The position numbers were made by a program, and so were the translations under genes. From Parasedimentitalea maritima (lineage in GTDB: Bacteria; Pseudomonadota; Alphaproteobacteria; Rhodobacterales; Rhodobacteraceae): DNA of 64,000 nt. Every line of letters begins with the position of its first letter. Position 1 is the stretch's first letter. The notes beneath the pieces were generated by a model. It made no database searches. It saw only the letters and a program-made list of their open reading frames with translations, and had not been told where the DNA came from. This document shows positions 19,459 to 28,831 of this stretch, in pieces. The stretch lies in contig NZ_VAUA01000005.1 in NCBI RefSeq assembly GCF_005771405.1, positions 248,001-312,000 of the forward strand. Direction: 5' to 3'.

Positions 19459-20040
19459 ATGGCTGATGTCGACTACGGCCGGATAATCTACCTTGTGCTG
19501 CTGCTGGCGGCCGTTGGATCCTGGGTGTTTGTGCAAAACCGCCAAAGCCTCGGGAAAACTGTTCAACAATTGGCAATCTGGGCGTTCATCTTTTTAGGGG
19601 TGATTGCAGGCTACGGACTATGGGGCGACATTCGTAACACCGTCAGACCGCAACAGTCAGTGATAAACAGTACTGGCCAGGTCGAAGTTCCCCGCTCAGC
19701 CGATGGGCACTATTATCTGACTTTAGACATCAACACCGTGCCGATTACTTTTCTAATCGATACAGGTGCCACTGACGTGGTGCTAAATGCCCGGGACGCG
19801 CGGCGAGCGGGGATCGACCCTGACACCCTAAACTATTTGGGCCGCGCAAATACTGCCAATGGGGAAGTACGCACCGCGTCTGTTTGGCTCGACAGTATAT
19901 CGCTCGGGAACATTACGGATTCGAATGTTCGGGTTTGGGTCAATCAAGGGGAACTGGACCAATCACTGCTCGGCATGGCCTATCTGCAGCGTTGGTCCAG
20001 CATCGAAATCCGGAATGGGGCTCTGCTGCTAACCCGTTAA
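19459..20040 (+). CDS. TIGR02281-type retropepsin-like aspartic protease
   Basis: Protein of 193 residues with two N-terminal membrane helices (about 9-25 and 40-58) and a C-terminal single-domain aspartic protease. The active-site motif is FLIDTGATDVVL, and there is a second hydrophobic region, LLGMAYLQRW. It belongs to the clan AA proteins common in alphaproteobacteria; substrates are unknown. ATG 19459 follows AGGAG (19446-19450) by 8 bases and is preferred over the TTG immediately before it. It sits 39 bases after marC on the same strand and is convergent with holC. Confidence 0.88.
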   Translation: MADVDYGRIIYLVLLLAAVGSWVFVQNRQSLGKTVQQLAIWAFIFLGVIAGYGLWGDIRNTVRPQQSVINSTGQVEVPRSADGHYYLTLDINTVPITFLIDTGATDVVLNARDARRAGIDPDTLNYLGRANTANGEVRTASVWLDSISLGNITDSNVRVWVNQGELDQSLLGMAYLQRWSSIEIRNGALLLTR

Positions 20041-20061
20041 ACCGTGGGCAGAATCCTTTGA

Positions 20062-20520
20062 CTACTTCTCCGCTTTCTTTTCCCAGCGGCCGCTCTCTTC
20101 CGACCAATATTGCGCCGAACACCCTGCATCTGTCAGCTCTTTCCACTGAGCACGCGCCCGCTGAACCGCCTCGGTATCGGTCCCGTCAAACAACACACAA
20201 ACACGCTGCATCGCTTCGACTTCTTCAGGTTCAACTGCGGCGCCATCGATGGCCATGACACAATCGGGTTTGTTGGCCGCTTTAGGCCCAGTGGTCAAAA
20301 GCACCGGTTGCAACACGTCATGAGCGCCGCCTTCTACCCCATGAGGCAAAAAGCTGTCAGGGCTACCTTGCCACAACCGGTCGTCCAGCCAGCCCATGCG
20401 GTCGGGGTCGCGTCCCCGCACCGCAATGCGCCACCCTGCCCCGCGTGCTTTTTCCAGCAACACGGGGAGGGTTTGTTCCAACGGGCCACGCGTCAGGTGA
20501 TAGAAGTAAACAGCGCCCAT
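20062..20520 (-). CDS. holC: DNA polymerase III subunit chi
   Basis: Accessory subunit of the clamp-loader complex that links it to single-stranded DNA-binding protein. The 152 residues start AVYFYHLTRGPLEQTLPVLL and continue with the chi pattern: LDDRLW, SFLPHG, a glycine-rich turn and the C-terminal ARAQWKELTDAGC region. It follows pepA by 7 bases on the same strand, a pairing known from many proteobacteria. Confidence 0.93.
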   Translation of the reverse strand: MGAVYFYHLTRGPLEQTLPVLLEKARGAGWRIAVRGRDPDRMGWLDDRLWQGSPDSFLPHGVEGGAHDVLQPVLLTTGPKAANKPDCVMAIDGAAVEPEEVEAMQRVCVLFDGTDTEAVQRARAQWKELTDAGCSAQYWSEESGRWEKKAEK

Positions 20521-20527
20521 TTCCGCT

Positions 20528-22003
20528 TCACTCTGTCTCGAAGCCGTCCTGAACCAAACGGCTCAGAGCCGCCACCCCCCAACCGGTGGCCCCTTTGGGC
20601 GCATAAGGTGTTTCAGATTTAACCGAGGCAACTCCTGCGATATCGAGGTGGATCCAAGGGGTGTCATCTTTAACAAACCGCTGCAGGAATTGTGCCGCAG
20701 TAACCGACCCAGCAGCGCGGCCACCGATGTTCTTCATGTCAGCAATACGAGATTTCAGCAGGTCGTCGTACCCTTTGCCCAGTGGCATTCTCCAGGCCCC
20801 CTCGTCTTCGGCTGACGCCGCTTTGAGGAAGGCATTGCACAGCGCATCATTGTTCGAAAATACGCCTGCATTTTCATGGCCTAAGCCAACAATAATCGCA
20901 CCAGTCAGGGTGGCCAGATCAATCATGGCCTCTGGTTTGAAACGCTCCTGAGCATACCACATCACATCACACAGAACCAAGCGTCCCTCGGCATCGGTAT
21001 TGATCACTTCAACGGTGTCACCCTTCATCGACTTAACCACATCACCGGGACGGGTCGCATTCCCCGAAGGCATGTTCTCAACCAAGCCAACCAGACCAAC
21101 AACATTGGCTTTGGCGCCGCGCATCGCCAGAGTTCGCATGGTGCCAGCCACCACACCAGCCCCTCCCATGTCCATCGTCATATCTTCCATACCACCAGCT
21201 GGCTTCAGGGAAATTCCGCCGGTGTCGAACACCACACCTTTGCCAACGAGCGCGACAGGGGCTTCTCCTTCTGGTCCGCCATTCCACTGCATAACAACGA
21301 CTTTGGAAGGACTGTCGGACCCTTGCCCAACGCAAAGCAAAGTACGCATGCCCAGTTCAGCCAGCTGTGCCTCGTCCAGCACTTCGACCTTTAGGCCAAT
21401 AGACTCCATCTCTACCAAACGGTTGGCAAACTCTGACGTAGTCAACACATTCGCCGGTTCGTTGACCAGATCGCGCGTCATATGAACACCTTCGGCAACA
21501 GCCAGCATAGGCGCAAACTTTGCGGCCATATCCTCATGCGCTTTATGTGCGATCACCACTTGACCATCAATTTTGCTGTCACTCGGAGTCTTATGCGCCT
21601 CAAAGGTGTAGGTGCGCAGAGCCATACCGAGCGCCAGATCTGCGGCTTTGGGCATCGATCCAGCCATAACCGTTGTGGATTTTCCAGCACTTGCTTTTGC
21701 CAGTGCGGCCCCTGCCTTACGCGCCTCAATCGGTGTCACCCTGCGCGGCATGACAAGAACATCCAAAGCTTCGACCTGCATCCCAGCAGGCCAAGCCAGA
21801 GAAATCACCTGCCCGGTTTTTGCCTTGCTGAAGCCGTCGCTGGCAATCAGCCGGGCCAATGCTCCTTTGCTCAGCCGGTTGGCGCTGCGCGCAGCCTGAT
21901 CCATTGTCCCTTCAGGTGTAACAAGCACCACCAGGCGTCCTGCGATGTCTTTCAACTCTTTGGGGTCGTAGTCAGCAAAGCGGATGGGGATCAGACGGCT
22001 CAT
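20528..22003 (-). CDS. pepA: Leucyl aminopeptidase (M17)
   Basis: Cytosolic di-metal exopeptidase of 491 residues that removes N-terminal residues from peptides. The C-terminal catalytic domain has the family signature NTDAEGRLVL, the upstream Lys/Asp-rich metal loop VFDTGGISLKPAGGMEDM, and the Arg of the active site in the signature. The N-terminal half is the variable macro-like domain. It is the first gene of a two-gene unit with holC and divergent from lptF. Confidence 0.96.
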   Translation of the reverse strand: MSRLIPIRFADYDPKELKDIAGRLVVLVTPEGTMDQAARSANRLSKGALARLIASDGFSKAKTGQVISLAWPAGMQVEALDVLVMPRRVTPIEARKAGAALAKASAGKSTTVMAGSMPKAADLALGMALRTYTFEAHKTPSDSKIDGQVVIAHKAHEDMAAKFAPMLAVAEGVHMTRDLVNEPANVLTTSEFANRLVEMESIGLKVEVLDEAQLAELGMRTLLCVGQGSDSPSKVVVMQWNGGPEGEAPVALVGKGVVFDTGGISLKPAGGMEDMTMDMGGAGVVAGTMRTLAMRGAKANVVGLVGLVENMPSGNATRPGDVVKSMKGDTVEVINTDAEGRLVLCDVMWYAQERFKPEAMIDLATLTGAIIVGLGHENAGVFSNNDALCNAFLKAASAEDEGAWRMPLGKGYDDLLKSRIADMKNIGGRAAGSVTAAQFLQRFVKDDTPWIHLDIAGVASVKSETPYAPKGATGWGVAALSRLVQDGFETE

Positions 22004-22182
22004 ATGGTGGGCTCCTGTTGGGATGATTATGGTTGGCGCAACAGCTAGCCTGCACCGTGACCGATGGCTAGGGTCTGAACAGAAACATCATCTTCTGTCC
22101 GACCGTAAATTGCAGTTTTCCCCCGTTCAGATTTACTCTATGATTTGCTGAAATTGGTATGACAGGGTCTGGGGGGATCGCA

Positions 22183-23325
22183 GTGTCACGATTCGACAGA
22201 TACGTACTGTCCCAGTATCTACTTTTTTTCGGCTTCTTTGCTCTGATTCTGGTTGCCATGTTTTGGATCAACCGGGCCGTTGTCCTTTTTGATCGATTGA
22301 TTGGTGACGGACAATCTGCACTGGTATTTCTAGAGTTTACCGCGCTTGCGCTGCCTAATCTGGTGCGGATGGTGCTACCGATTGCGGCTTTTGCATCTGC
22401 GGTTTGGGTGACCAACCGGCTGAACAGCGAAAGTGAGCTGACCGTGTTGCGCGCCACCGGGACCAGTCCTTGGCAAATGGCCCGACCGGCATTGGTTTTT
22501 GGTCTCATTACCGCACTGATGATGTCTGTACTGACACATTTCTTGCTGCCTGCGTCCATTGGCCAGCTACAAGAGCGCGAATCCGATGTTGCACGTAACG
22601 TCACCGCCAAACTTCTGAGTGAGGGCAACTTTTTGCACCCAGCTAAGGGTGTGACATTCTACATTCGCCAAATTGATCCTGATGGGACATTAAACGATGT
22701 ATTCCTGTCTGATCGACGCAGCCCAGACCAGAGCGTATTGTACACCGGTGCCCGAGCCTTTCTGGTAAAAGATCAGGACCAAACACACCTCGTCATGGTT
22801 GATGGAATGGCCCTCCGCATGGACACCAAAGGACGCACTTTGTCCACGACTGTATTTTCGGACTTTTCCTACGAAATCAGCGCTCTGGCTGACCAAGCTG
22901 GAAACAAAGCCCGAAACATCCGCGCCATACCCAGCTTGGAATTACTGATGATTCCAGACCAAATTGTGGCTGAGGAATCGTTTACCCACGGTCAATTGGC
23001 CGAAGAGCTCCACCTACGCTTTGCTCGAGCTCTGATCAGTGTTGCGGTCGCCTTGATTGGGTTTACTTCGCTAATGTTGGGGACTTTTTCCAGGTTTGGG
23101 GTCTGGCGACAAGCTTTGCTGGCCTTTGTCTTGTTGATCTTCATTGAAGGTCTTCGCGGCGTGGTCTCTGAACCAGTTCTGAAGAACGCCGACCTATGGC
23201 CGCTGATATATCTGCCCTCAGTAATAGGATTTGGGATTGCAGCTCTGTTTCTGCAACTTGCAGCGCGGCCAGTCCGTATCCTACCAAAACGCCCTCGGGC
23301 AGCACCATCCAAGGCCGCGTCATGA
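22183..23325 (+). CDS. lptF: LPS export permease LptF
   Basis: Inner-membrane half of the LptB2FG transporter, which extracts lipopolysaccharide and drives it through the Lpt bridge. The 380 residues show the YjgP/YjgQ layout: membrane helices at the start (LFFGFFALILVAMFWINRAV), a periplasmic beta-jellyroll in the middle and helices at the end. I prefer GTG 22183 (VSRFDRYVLSQ) because GGGGGG lies 6 bases ahead and homologues usually begin at this RFDRY segment; an in-frame ATG at 22159 is possible. The stop overlaps the lptG start (ATGA). Confidence 0.93.
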   Translation: MSRFDRYVLSQYLLFFGFFALILVAMFWINRAVVLFDRLIGDGQSALVFLEFTALALPNLVRMVLPIAAFASAVWVTNRLNSESELTVLRATGTSPWQMARPALVFGLITALMMSVLTHFLLPASIGQLQERESDVARNVTAKLLSEGNFLHPAKGVTFYIRQIDPDGTLNDVFLSDRRSPDQSVLYTGARAFLVKDQDQTHLVMVDGMALRMDTKGRTLSTTVFSDFSYEISALADQAGNKARNIRAIPSLELLMIPDQIVAEESFTHGQLAEELHLRFARALISVAVALIGFTSLMLGTFSRFGVWRQALLAFVLLIFIEGLRGVVSEPVLKNADLWPLIYLPSVIGFGIAALFLQLAARPVRILPKRPRAAPSKAAS

Positions 23326-24425
23326 AGCTGGATTTCTATTATGCTCGCCGGTTCATGCAGTGGTTCAGCATCATCTGCGCGGTTCTTCTCACACTTGTGA
23401 TGCTCATCGACTTGAATGAACAGATCCGTCGGTTTGACGGTCTTGATCTTAGTTTTGGCCAATTGATCAACCTGACCCTCTTGAACGCCCCTTCCGCGCT
23501 CAGCGAGTTTTTGCCACTGATTATGATCTTGTCGACCATCGTATTATTTGTAGGTTTAGCCCGCAGTAGCGAACTCGTGGTGACACGTGCCATCGGCCGC
23601 TCAGGCATCCGTGCACTTGCTGCTCCCATCATCATGGCCGCGCTGATTGGTGTATTGACCGTTAGCACCCTCAATCCAATTGTCGCTGCGACCTCAAACC
23701 GATATCAGGAACTTTCAGATACCTACCGCAATGGTGGCCCGGCTGCGCTATCTCTTTCAGGGGAAGGCTTATGGCTTCGACAGGGGGGCGCACAGGGCCA
23801 ATCTGTTATCCACGCCACCGCTTATAGCGGTGAAATCGACAACGTTACTCTGCACAATGTTACTATTGTCTCTTATGCCCCAGGCGGAAATCCGACCCGC
23901 CAAATAGTCGCACAACGCGCCCAACTTCAGGGGGATCACTGGGTGCTGAACCACGCCAAGGTCTGGCCGCTAACGCCGGGTTTCAATCCCGAAACCAACT
24001 CGGTTGAGCATAGCAAACTTCTGCTACCCACGACACTGACCCAAGATCGAATTCGTGACAGTTTGGGTACCGCCTCAGGAATTTCAGTTTACGATCTACC
24101 CGAAACCATCAAAGCACTCCAACAAGCTGGCTTTTCAACCAAACGTTACGAAGTCTGGCTGCAGGTAGAACTGGCGCGGCCGCTCTTTTTGATTGCCATG
24201 GTTCTGGTTGGCGCAGCCTTTACCATGCGTCATGCGCGGTCTGGAGGCACTGGTCTGGCTGTTTTGACTGCGGTGCTTTTGGGTTTTGGGCTTTACTTTA
24301 TTCGTAATTTTGCGCAAATCCTTGGAGAGAATGGTCAGATTCCAGTCGCCTTGGCAGCCTGGGCTCCACCTGCCGCGTCTATACTGCTGACCCTAGGCCT
24401 ACTACTCCATGCGGAGGATGGTTAA
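23322..24425 (+). CDS. lptG: LPS export permease LptG
   Basis: Partner of LptF in the LPS transporter; 367 residues beginning MKLDFYYARRFMQWF. The layout is the same as LptF: N-terminal membrane helices with DLNEQIRRFD, a periplasmic domain and C-terminal helices (MRHARSGGTGLAVLTAVLLGFGLYF). The ATG at 23322 overlaps the lptF stop by 4 bases. The stop at 24423-24425 is one base from the lptD start. Confidence 0.95.
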   Translation: MKLDFYYARRFMQWFSIICAVLLTLVMLIDLNEQIRRFDGLDLSFGQLINLTLLNAPSALSEFLPLIMILSTIVLFVGLARSSELVVTRAIGRSGIRALAAPIIMAALIGVLTVSTLNPIVAATSNRYQELSDTYRNGGPAALSLSGEGLWLRQGGAQGQSVIHATAYSGEIDNVTLHNVTIVSYAPGGNPTRQIVAQRAQLQGDHWVLNHAKVWPLTPGFNPETNSVEHSKLLLPTTLTQDRIRDSLGTASGISVYDLPETIKALQQAGFSTKRYEVWLQVELARPLFLIAMVLVGAAFTMRHARSGGTGLAVLTAVLLGFGLYFIRNFAQILGENGQIPVALAAWAPPAASILLTLGLLLHAEDG

Positions 24426-24426
24426 C

Positions 24427-26565
24427 ATGCGCCACACTTTGCAAATGTTGGTAGTTGCTCCTTGGCTTGCCCTAGCCCCAATTGCTAGCGCACAACAGAG
24501 CCCTGCTACAGATGGACCAGCCATGCTGGTCGCTGATCAGGTGTTCATTACCAGCGATAGAATCCTGATCGCGGAAGGTAACGTTGAAGCATTTCAGGGG
24601 GACATTCGGCTCAGAGCCCAAAAAATCACTTTTGATCGCGACAGTGGCACTCTTCAAATTGATGGCCCCATACGCATCGATCAAGGTGGTGAAATCACCA
24701 TTTTGGCCAACGCGGCGGAGATGAGCAACAACCTACGCGATGGTATCCTCAATAGTGCCCGCATGGTGTTTCAACAGCATCTTCAGTTATCATCAGTCCA
24801 GATGACACGTGTTAGCGGCCGTTACACCCAATTATACAAGAGCTCCGTGACATCCTGTCAGGTCTGTGACGACGGATCACCGCCCCTTTGGCAAATCCGC
24901 GCCGAAAGAATTACCCACGACCAGTTGGAAAAGCAGCTCTATTTTGAGAACGCTCAGTTCCGTATCATGGATGTTCCAGTTTTTTACTTTCCCGGTCTGC
25001 GCTTACCAGATCCTACACTGGATCGCGCAAGAGGGTTCCTTGTGCCATCAGTGCGCACCACTTCAAACCTTGGTACCGGAATTAAGGTTCCCTATTTCTT
25101 TACACTTGGTGAGAGCCGCGATCTAACGCTCTCTCCTTATTTATCCTCTAAAACGCGGACACTGGATGCACGGTATCGTCAGGCCTTTCGCAATGGCAAC
25201 ATCGAGCTGGAGGGGGCTTTCACCCGCGACGATCTGCAGCCACATAACGACCGTGGCTATTTATTTGGGAACGGTGCCTTTGATCTTCGGCACGATGTCA
25301 AACTAGAGTTTGAGGTAAAAACCACCTCTGACGACGCATATTTGGCTGACTACGGGCTACCAGATTTGGATCGATTGCGCTCACAATTAACTCTCACACA
25401 AGTGCGTCGGGATTCACTGTTCCGTGCAGGGGCCTTTCACTATAAAACGCTACGCGAAACGGAAGACCCAACCCTAATCCCTTCGGCAATTGCAGATATC
25501 TACTATCAGCAACGTTACCACCCAGCCCAGTTGGGTGGTGAATTGCAGATGACACTGCATGCACATGGCCACACCCGTACATCAGATCTGGATATTGTCG
25601 GCCGTGATGTTTCTCGCACGACATTTGATGCAGACTGGCAGCGTAGCTGGCATCTTCAGAATGGCGTAATAGCCCAAGGGCAGTTGGGATTCTCGGCCGA
25701 CGCTTTTGGAATTCGCAATGACAGCGCATACCCGTCACGCGCCAATCGTTTAACGCCACGCGGTGCTGTCACGTTGCGGCTGCCAATGACCCGCCACTCT
25801 TCAGCTGGCGCCTCTCAATACCTTGAACCTATCGTGCAACTCGGTTGGAGCGACGTTACAGGTGACACTGTTCCAAATGACGAAAGCAACTTTGTTGAAT
25901 TTGATCAGGGTAACCTTTTGGAACTCTCCCGCTTCCCCGCGACGGATGCCCGCGAAGACGGTCTTGCCTTGGTCTACGGTCTAAATTGGGCTCGCTACGC
26001 AGCGGATGGTTGGCAAGCATCTGCTACTGTTGGTCAAATATTCCGGCAAGATGCTGATAACCGCTTCACCAAATCATCCGGCCTGGGCGGCACATCTTCA
26101 GATATCTTGCTAGCCGGCCAGCTAAAGTTGAACGAAGGCTTAGCAATCACCGCACGTGGTTTGCTAAATGGTTCGTTAAATTTCTCCAAAGCTGAGTTAC
26201 GGGGGGATTGGGCCAACTCTCGGCTTGATGTTTCAAGTACTTACCTATGGCTCGGCACCGATGCCGCCGAGAGTCGCACCGAGGAAACCTCGGAGCTCTG
26301 GTTCGACGGCAGCTACCAACTTCACCCTAGTTGGTCGGCCAGCGCCAACCTGCGGTATGATATTTCCGATGCCCGTGCCTCACATGCAGGCATTGGACTT
26401 GTCTACAGCAACGAATGCGTCAAGGTCGACCTTTCTGTCAGCAGGCGATATACTTCGACATCAAGTGTTGAGCCTTCGACAGATTTCGGCTTTACCATCG
26501 CATTGAACGGGTTCTCCGTCGATAGTGGCAATAAAAAGTACAGGCGATCATGCAGCAATTCTTAA
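24427..26565 (+). CDS. lptD: LPS-assembly outer membrane protein LptD
   Basis: Outer-membrane translocon that inserts LPS into the outer leaflet. The 712 residues start with a signal peptide (cleavage near ASAQQ). An OstA-like beta-jellyroll domain follows (about 35-135, ADQVFITSDRILIAEGNVEAF), then the long C-terminal beta-barrel. Few cysteines are seen (for example SCQVCDDG), so the disulfide pattern of E. coli LptD is only partly present. ATG 24427 follows GGAGG by 9 bases. The end overlaps surA by 16 bases. Confidence 0.95.
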   Translation: MRHTLQMLVVAPWLALAPIASAQQSPATDGPAMLVADQVFITSDRILIAEGNVEAFQGDIRLRAQKITFDRDSGTLQIDGPIRIDQGGEITILANAAEMSNNLRDGILNSARMVFQQHLQLSSVQMTRVSGRYTQLYKSSVTSCQVCDDGSPPLWQIRAERITHDQLEKQLYFENAQFRIMDVPVFYFPGLRLPDPTLDRARGFLVPSVRTTSNLGTGIKVPYFFTLGESRDLTLSPYLSSKTRTLDARYRQAFRNGNIELEGAFTRDDLQPHNDRGYLFGNGAFDLRHDVKLEFEVKTTSDDAYLADYGLPDLDRLRSQLTLTQVRRDSLFRAGAFHYKTLRETEDPTLIPSAIADIYYQQRYHPAQLGGELQMTLHAHGHTRTSDLDIVGRDVSRTTFDADWQRSWHLQNGVIAQGQLGFSADAFGIRNDSAYPSRANRLTPRGAVTLRLPMTRHSSAGASQYLEPIVQLGWSDVTGDTVPNDESNFVEFDQGNLLELSRFPATDAREDGLALVYGLNWARYAADGWQASATVGQIFRQDADNRFTKSSGLGGTSSDILLAGQLKLNEGLAITARGLLNGSLNFSKAELRGDWANSRLDVSSTYLWLGTDAAESRTEETSELWFDGSYQLHPSWSASANLRYDISDARASHAGIGLVYSNECVKVDLSVSRRYTSTSSVEPSTDFGFTIALNGFSVDSGNKKYRRSCSNS

Positions 26566-27782
26566 AGTTTTGGTTCTTGTCCCCGAGTCTCGTATTGGCA
26601 TCGGCGCTCAACCTTCCTCTCCCGGTGGCGGCTCAGGGCCTATTTTCGCCGGCCGTCACGGTGAATGAAGATGTCATCACCTACTTCGAACTGGAACAAC
26701 GCGCCCAGTTCATGCGTCTATTGGGAACTTCGGGCGACCCGAATGAGCAGGCCCGCGAAGAGCTGATCAAGGATCGCTTAAAAAGAGCCACCGTCACTGA
26801 GGCTGGGATTAGCATCAGCGAAGAGGATGTCTTAGCGGGCATGACTGAACTCGCTGGCCGGGCAAATCTTTCTCTGGAAGAGTTCACGAAGGTGCTGGGA
26901 CAGAACGGCGTAGCGCCCGAAACTCTTCGTGATTATACAAGCGCCGGTCTCGTTTGGCGGGACTATGTCGGTTCCCGTTTCCTGTCGCGGGCCCGTCCAA
27001 GTGAAGCAGAAATTGATCGCGCCATGGGGCGCGCTGGCACCGGCGGTGTTCAAGTTTTGCTGTCCGAAGTGATCATTCCTATCAACGAACAGAATGTGGC
27101 TCAGGTCGAAGAGATCGCAGAACAGATCAGCCAATTGAAGAGCTACTCGGCCTTTTCTTCTGCTGCGACCCAATATTCTGCCTCTGACAGTCGCAATAAT
27201 CAGGGCCAGCTGCCTTGGATGAACCTGTCAAACTTACCCCCACAACTTCAAGAGGTCGTCCTGGGACTGGATACCGGAGAAATCACCGCTCCAATGCCCC
27301 TGCAAGGCGCGGTGGCACTGTTTCAAATGCGTGGTATTCGTGAAATTACCGGATCCGCTCCGCGTTATGCTGCGATTGAATATGCCAGCTATTTCATTGC
27401 CGGTGGCCGCACCCCCGAGGCCATGTCAGCTGCACAAAAAATCGTCAACCAGATCGACACCTGTGATGATCTTTATGGCATTGCCAAAGATCAGGACCCC
27501 TCCGTTCTGGACCGCCAAGCCCTAGCTCCCAGCGAGATCCCACAAGATATTGCGCTTGAATTGGCCAAATTGGATCCAGGTGAAATCTCAACTGTTCTAA
27601 CACGTAACAACGGGCAGACCTTGATGTTACTTATGATGTGCGGGCGGACTGCTGATCTGGGAGCGGGCGAATCTGAATCCCGTGAGGGCGTGGCCAATGC
27701 CCTGACCCAGCAAAGACTAGGAGCTTTTGCAGATAGTTTTGTCGAGCAGCTGCGCGCAGATGCTGAGATCGTGATAAAATGA
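26550..27782 (+). CDS. surA: SurA-like periplasmic peptidyl-prolyl isomerase/chaperone
   Basis: Periplasmic chaperone for outer-membrane proteins; LptD is a known client type. The 410 residues carry a signal peptide (about 1-30), an N-terminal SurA-like helical domain, a parvulin-type rotamase domain at about 165-270 (AATQYSASDSRNNQGQLPW) and a less conserved C-terminal segment. Only one clear parvulin domain is visible, as in many alphaproteobacterial SurA proteins. The start codon lies inside lptD and the stop overlaps pdxA by 4 bases. Confidence 0.88.
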   Translation: MQQFLKFWFLSPSLVLASALNLPLPVAAQGLFSPAVTVNEDVITYFELEQRAQFMRLLGTSGDPNEQAREELIKDRLKRATVTEAGISISEEDVLAGMTELAGRANLSLEEFTKVLGQNGVAPETLRDYTSAGLVWRDYVGSRFLSRARPSEAEIDRAMGRAGTGGVQVLLSEVIIPINEQNVAQVEEIAEQISQLKSYSAFSSAATQYSASDSRNNQGQLPWMNLSNLPPQLQEVVLGLDTGEITAPMPLQGAVALFQMRGIREITGSAPRYAAIEYASYFIAGGRTPEAMSAAQKIVNQIDTCDDLYGIAKDQDPSVLDRQALAPSEIPQDIALELAKLDPGEISTVLTRNNGQTLMLLMMCGRTADLGAGESESREGVANALTQQRLGAFADSFVEQLRADAEIVIK

Positions 27783-28750
27783 GCCGAGCACGCCCCATTG
27801 CACTCAGCTGTGGGGAACCCGCTGGCATCGGCCCAGAAATCGCAGCAAAATCGTGGGATATATTGCGCGGTGATTGCCCATTCTTTTGGATTGGAGGCCC
27901 GGACCATCTTCCACCCGGAACCACTTTTACGCAAATCACCTCACCAGATGAGGCTCTCGAAGTCTGCGCAACTGCAATGCCTGTACTGGCCTTGCCATTT
28001 GAAGGTCCTGCCGCTCCCGGTCACCCACAGGCCCAACATGCGGGCGGGGTGATCCGCTCAATTGAAACGGGTGTGAAGCTGGTACAAGACGGCCAGGCCT
28101 CATCTCTGTGCACCGCGCCAATTCATAAAAAAGCTCTGATTGATGGCGCTGGTTTTTCCTATCCCGGCCATACTGAGTTTCTGGCAGCACTGGCACACGT
28201 AGACCGGGTCGTCATGATGCTCGCATCAGAGCAACTCCGAGTTGTTCCCGCTACGATTCACATTCCACTGTCACAGGTCCCAGCACAACTAACTCCCGCC
28301 CTGTTGCGTGAAACCATCCAGATCACTGCCCAGGGGCTGCGTGAACAATTTGGAGTTTCCCACCCTCGGATTGCGGTTGCCGGTCTCAATCCACATGCGG
28401 GGGAAGGCGGCGCCATGGGTGAGGAAGAACTTGCCTGGATAAACGAGCTGCTCGCCGATATGCAATGCAATAGCTATGATCTGACCGGCCCACATCCGGC
28501 CGATACTTTGTTCCACGCAGCGGCCCGTCGCCGCTATGATGCCGCCATCTGCATGTACCATGACCAGGCCCTGATCCCAATCAAGACATTAGATTTCGAC
28601 CGGGGCGTCAATGTCACCCTTGGCCTGCCGTTTATCCGGACTTCCCCTGATCACGGCACGGCCTGCGACATCGCCGGACAAAACCTAGCGAACCCCACCA
28701 GCCTCATCGAAGCTCTCAAAATGGCCCAGAGAATGGCCGCGCGCTCCTGA
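27779..28750 (+). CDS. pdxA: 4-hydroxythreonine-4-phosphate dehydrogenase
   Basis: NAD-dependent enzyme of the DXP-dependent pyridoxal 5'-phosphate pathway. The 323 residues match the family from SCGEPAGIGPEIAAKSW through YPGHTEFLA and the metal and substrate residues in GLNPHAGEGGAMGEEE to the C-terminal FIRTSPDHGTACDIAG. It is placed between surA and rsmA as in many proteobacteria. The stop codon starts the repeated 3' element described separately. Confidence 0.96.
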   Translation: MSRARPIALSCGEPAGIGPEIAAKSWDILRGDCPFFWIGGPDHLPPGTTFTQITSPDEALEVCATAMPVLALPFEGPAAPGHPQAQHAGGVIRSIETGVKLVQDGQASSLCTAPIHKKALIDGAGFSYPGHTEFLAALAHVDRVVMMLASEQLRVVPATIHIPLSQVPAQLTPALLRETIQITAQGLREQFGVSHPRIAVAGLNPHAGEGGAMGEEELAWINELLADMQCNSYDLTGPHPADTLFHAAARRRYDAAICMYHDQALIPIKTLDFDRGVNVTLGLPFIRTSPDHGTACDIAGQNLANPTSLIEALKMAQRMAARS

Positions 28751-28786
28751 TCCTTCATCTAGCTCTAAATATCCCCGCCGGAGGCA
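28748..28786 (+). repeat. Post-stop element, copy 1 (after pdxA)
   Basis: Immediately after the pdxA stop the sequence reads TCCTTCATCTAGCT, then CTAAATATCC, then CCGCCGGAGGC. The same order of words follows selO on the other strand (46008-46042). The GC-rich end can fold on itself. From memory, similar GCCTCCGGCGGGGATATTT words are common between genes in Rhodobacteraceae; whether this is a terminator, an mRNA processing signal or a repeat family cannot be decided here. Confidence 0.6.
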
Positions 28787-28831
28787 AGAGCATCTTCATC
28801 TCTCTCTGGCCAGCCCCAAGATCGAATTGAC

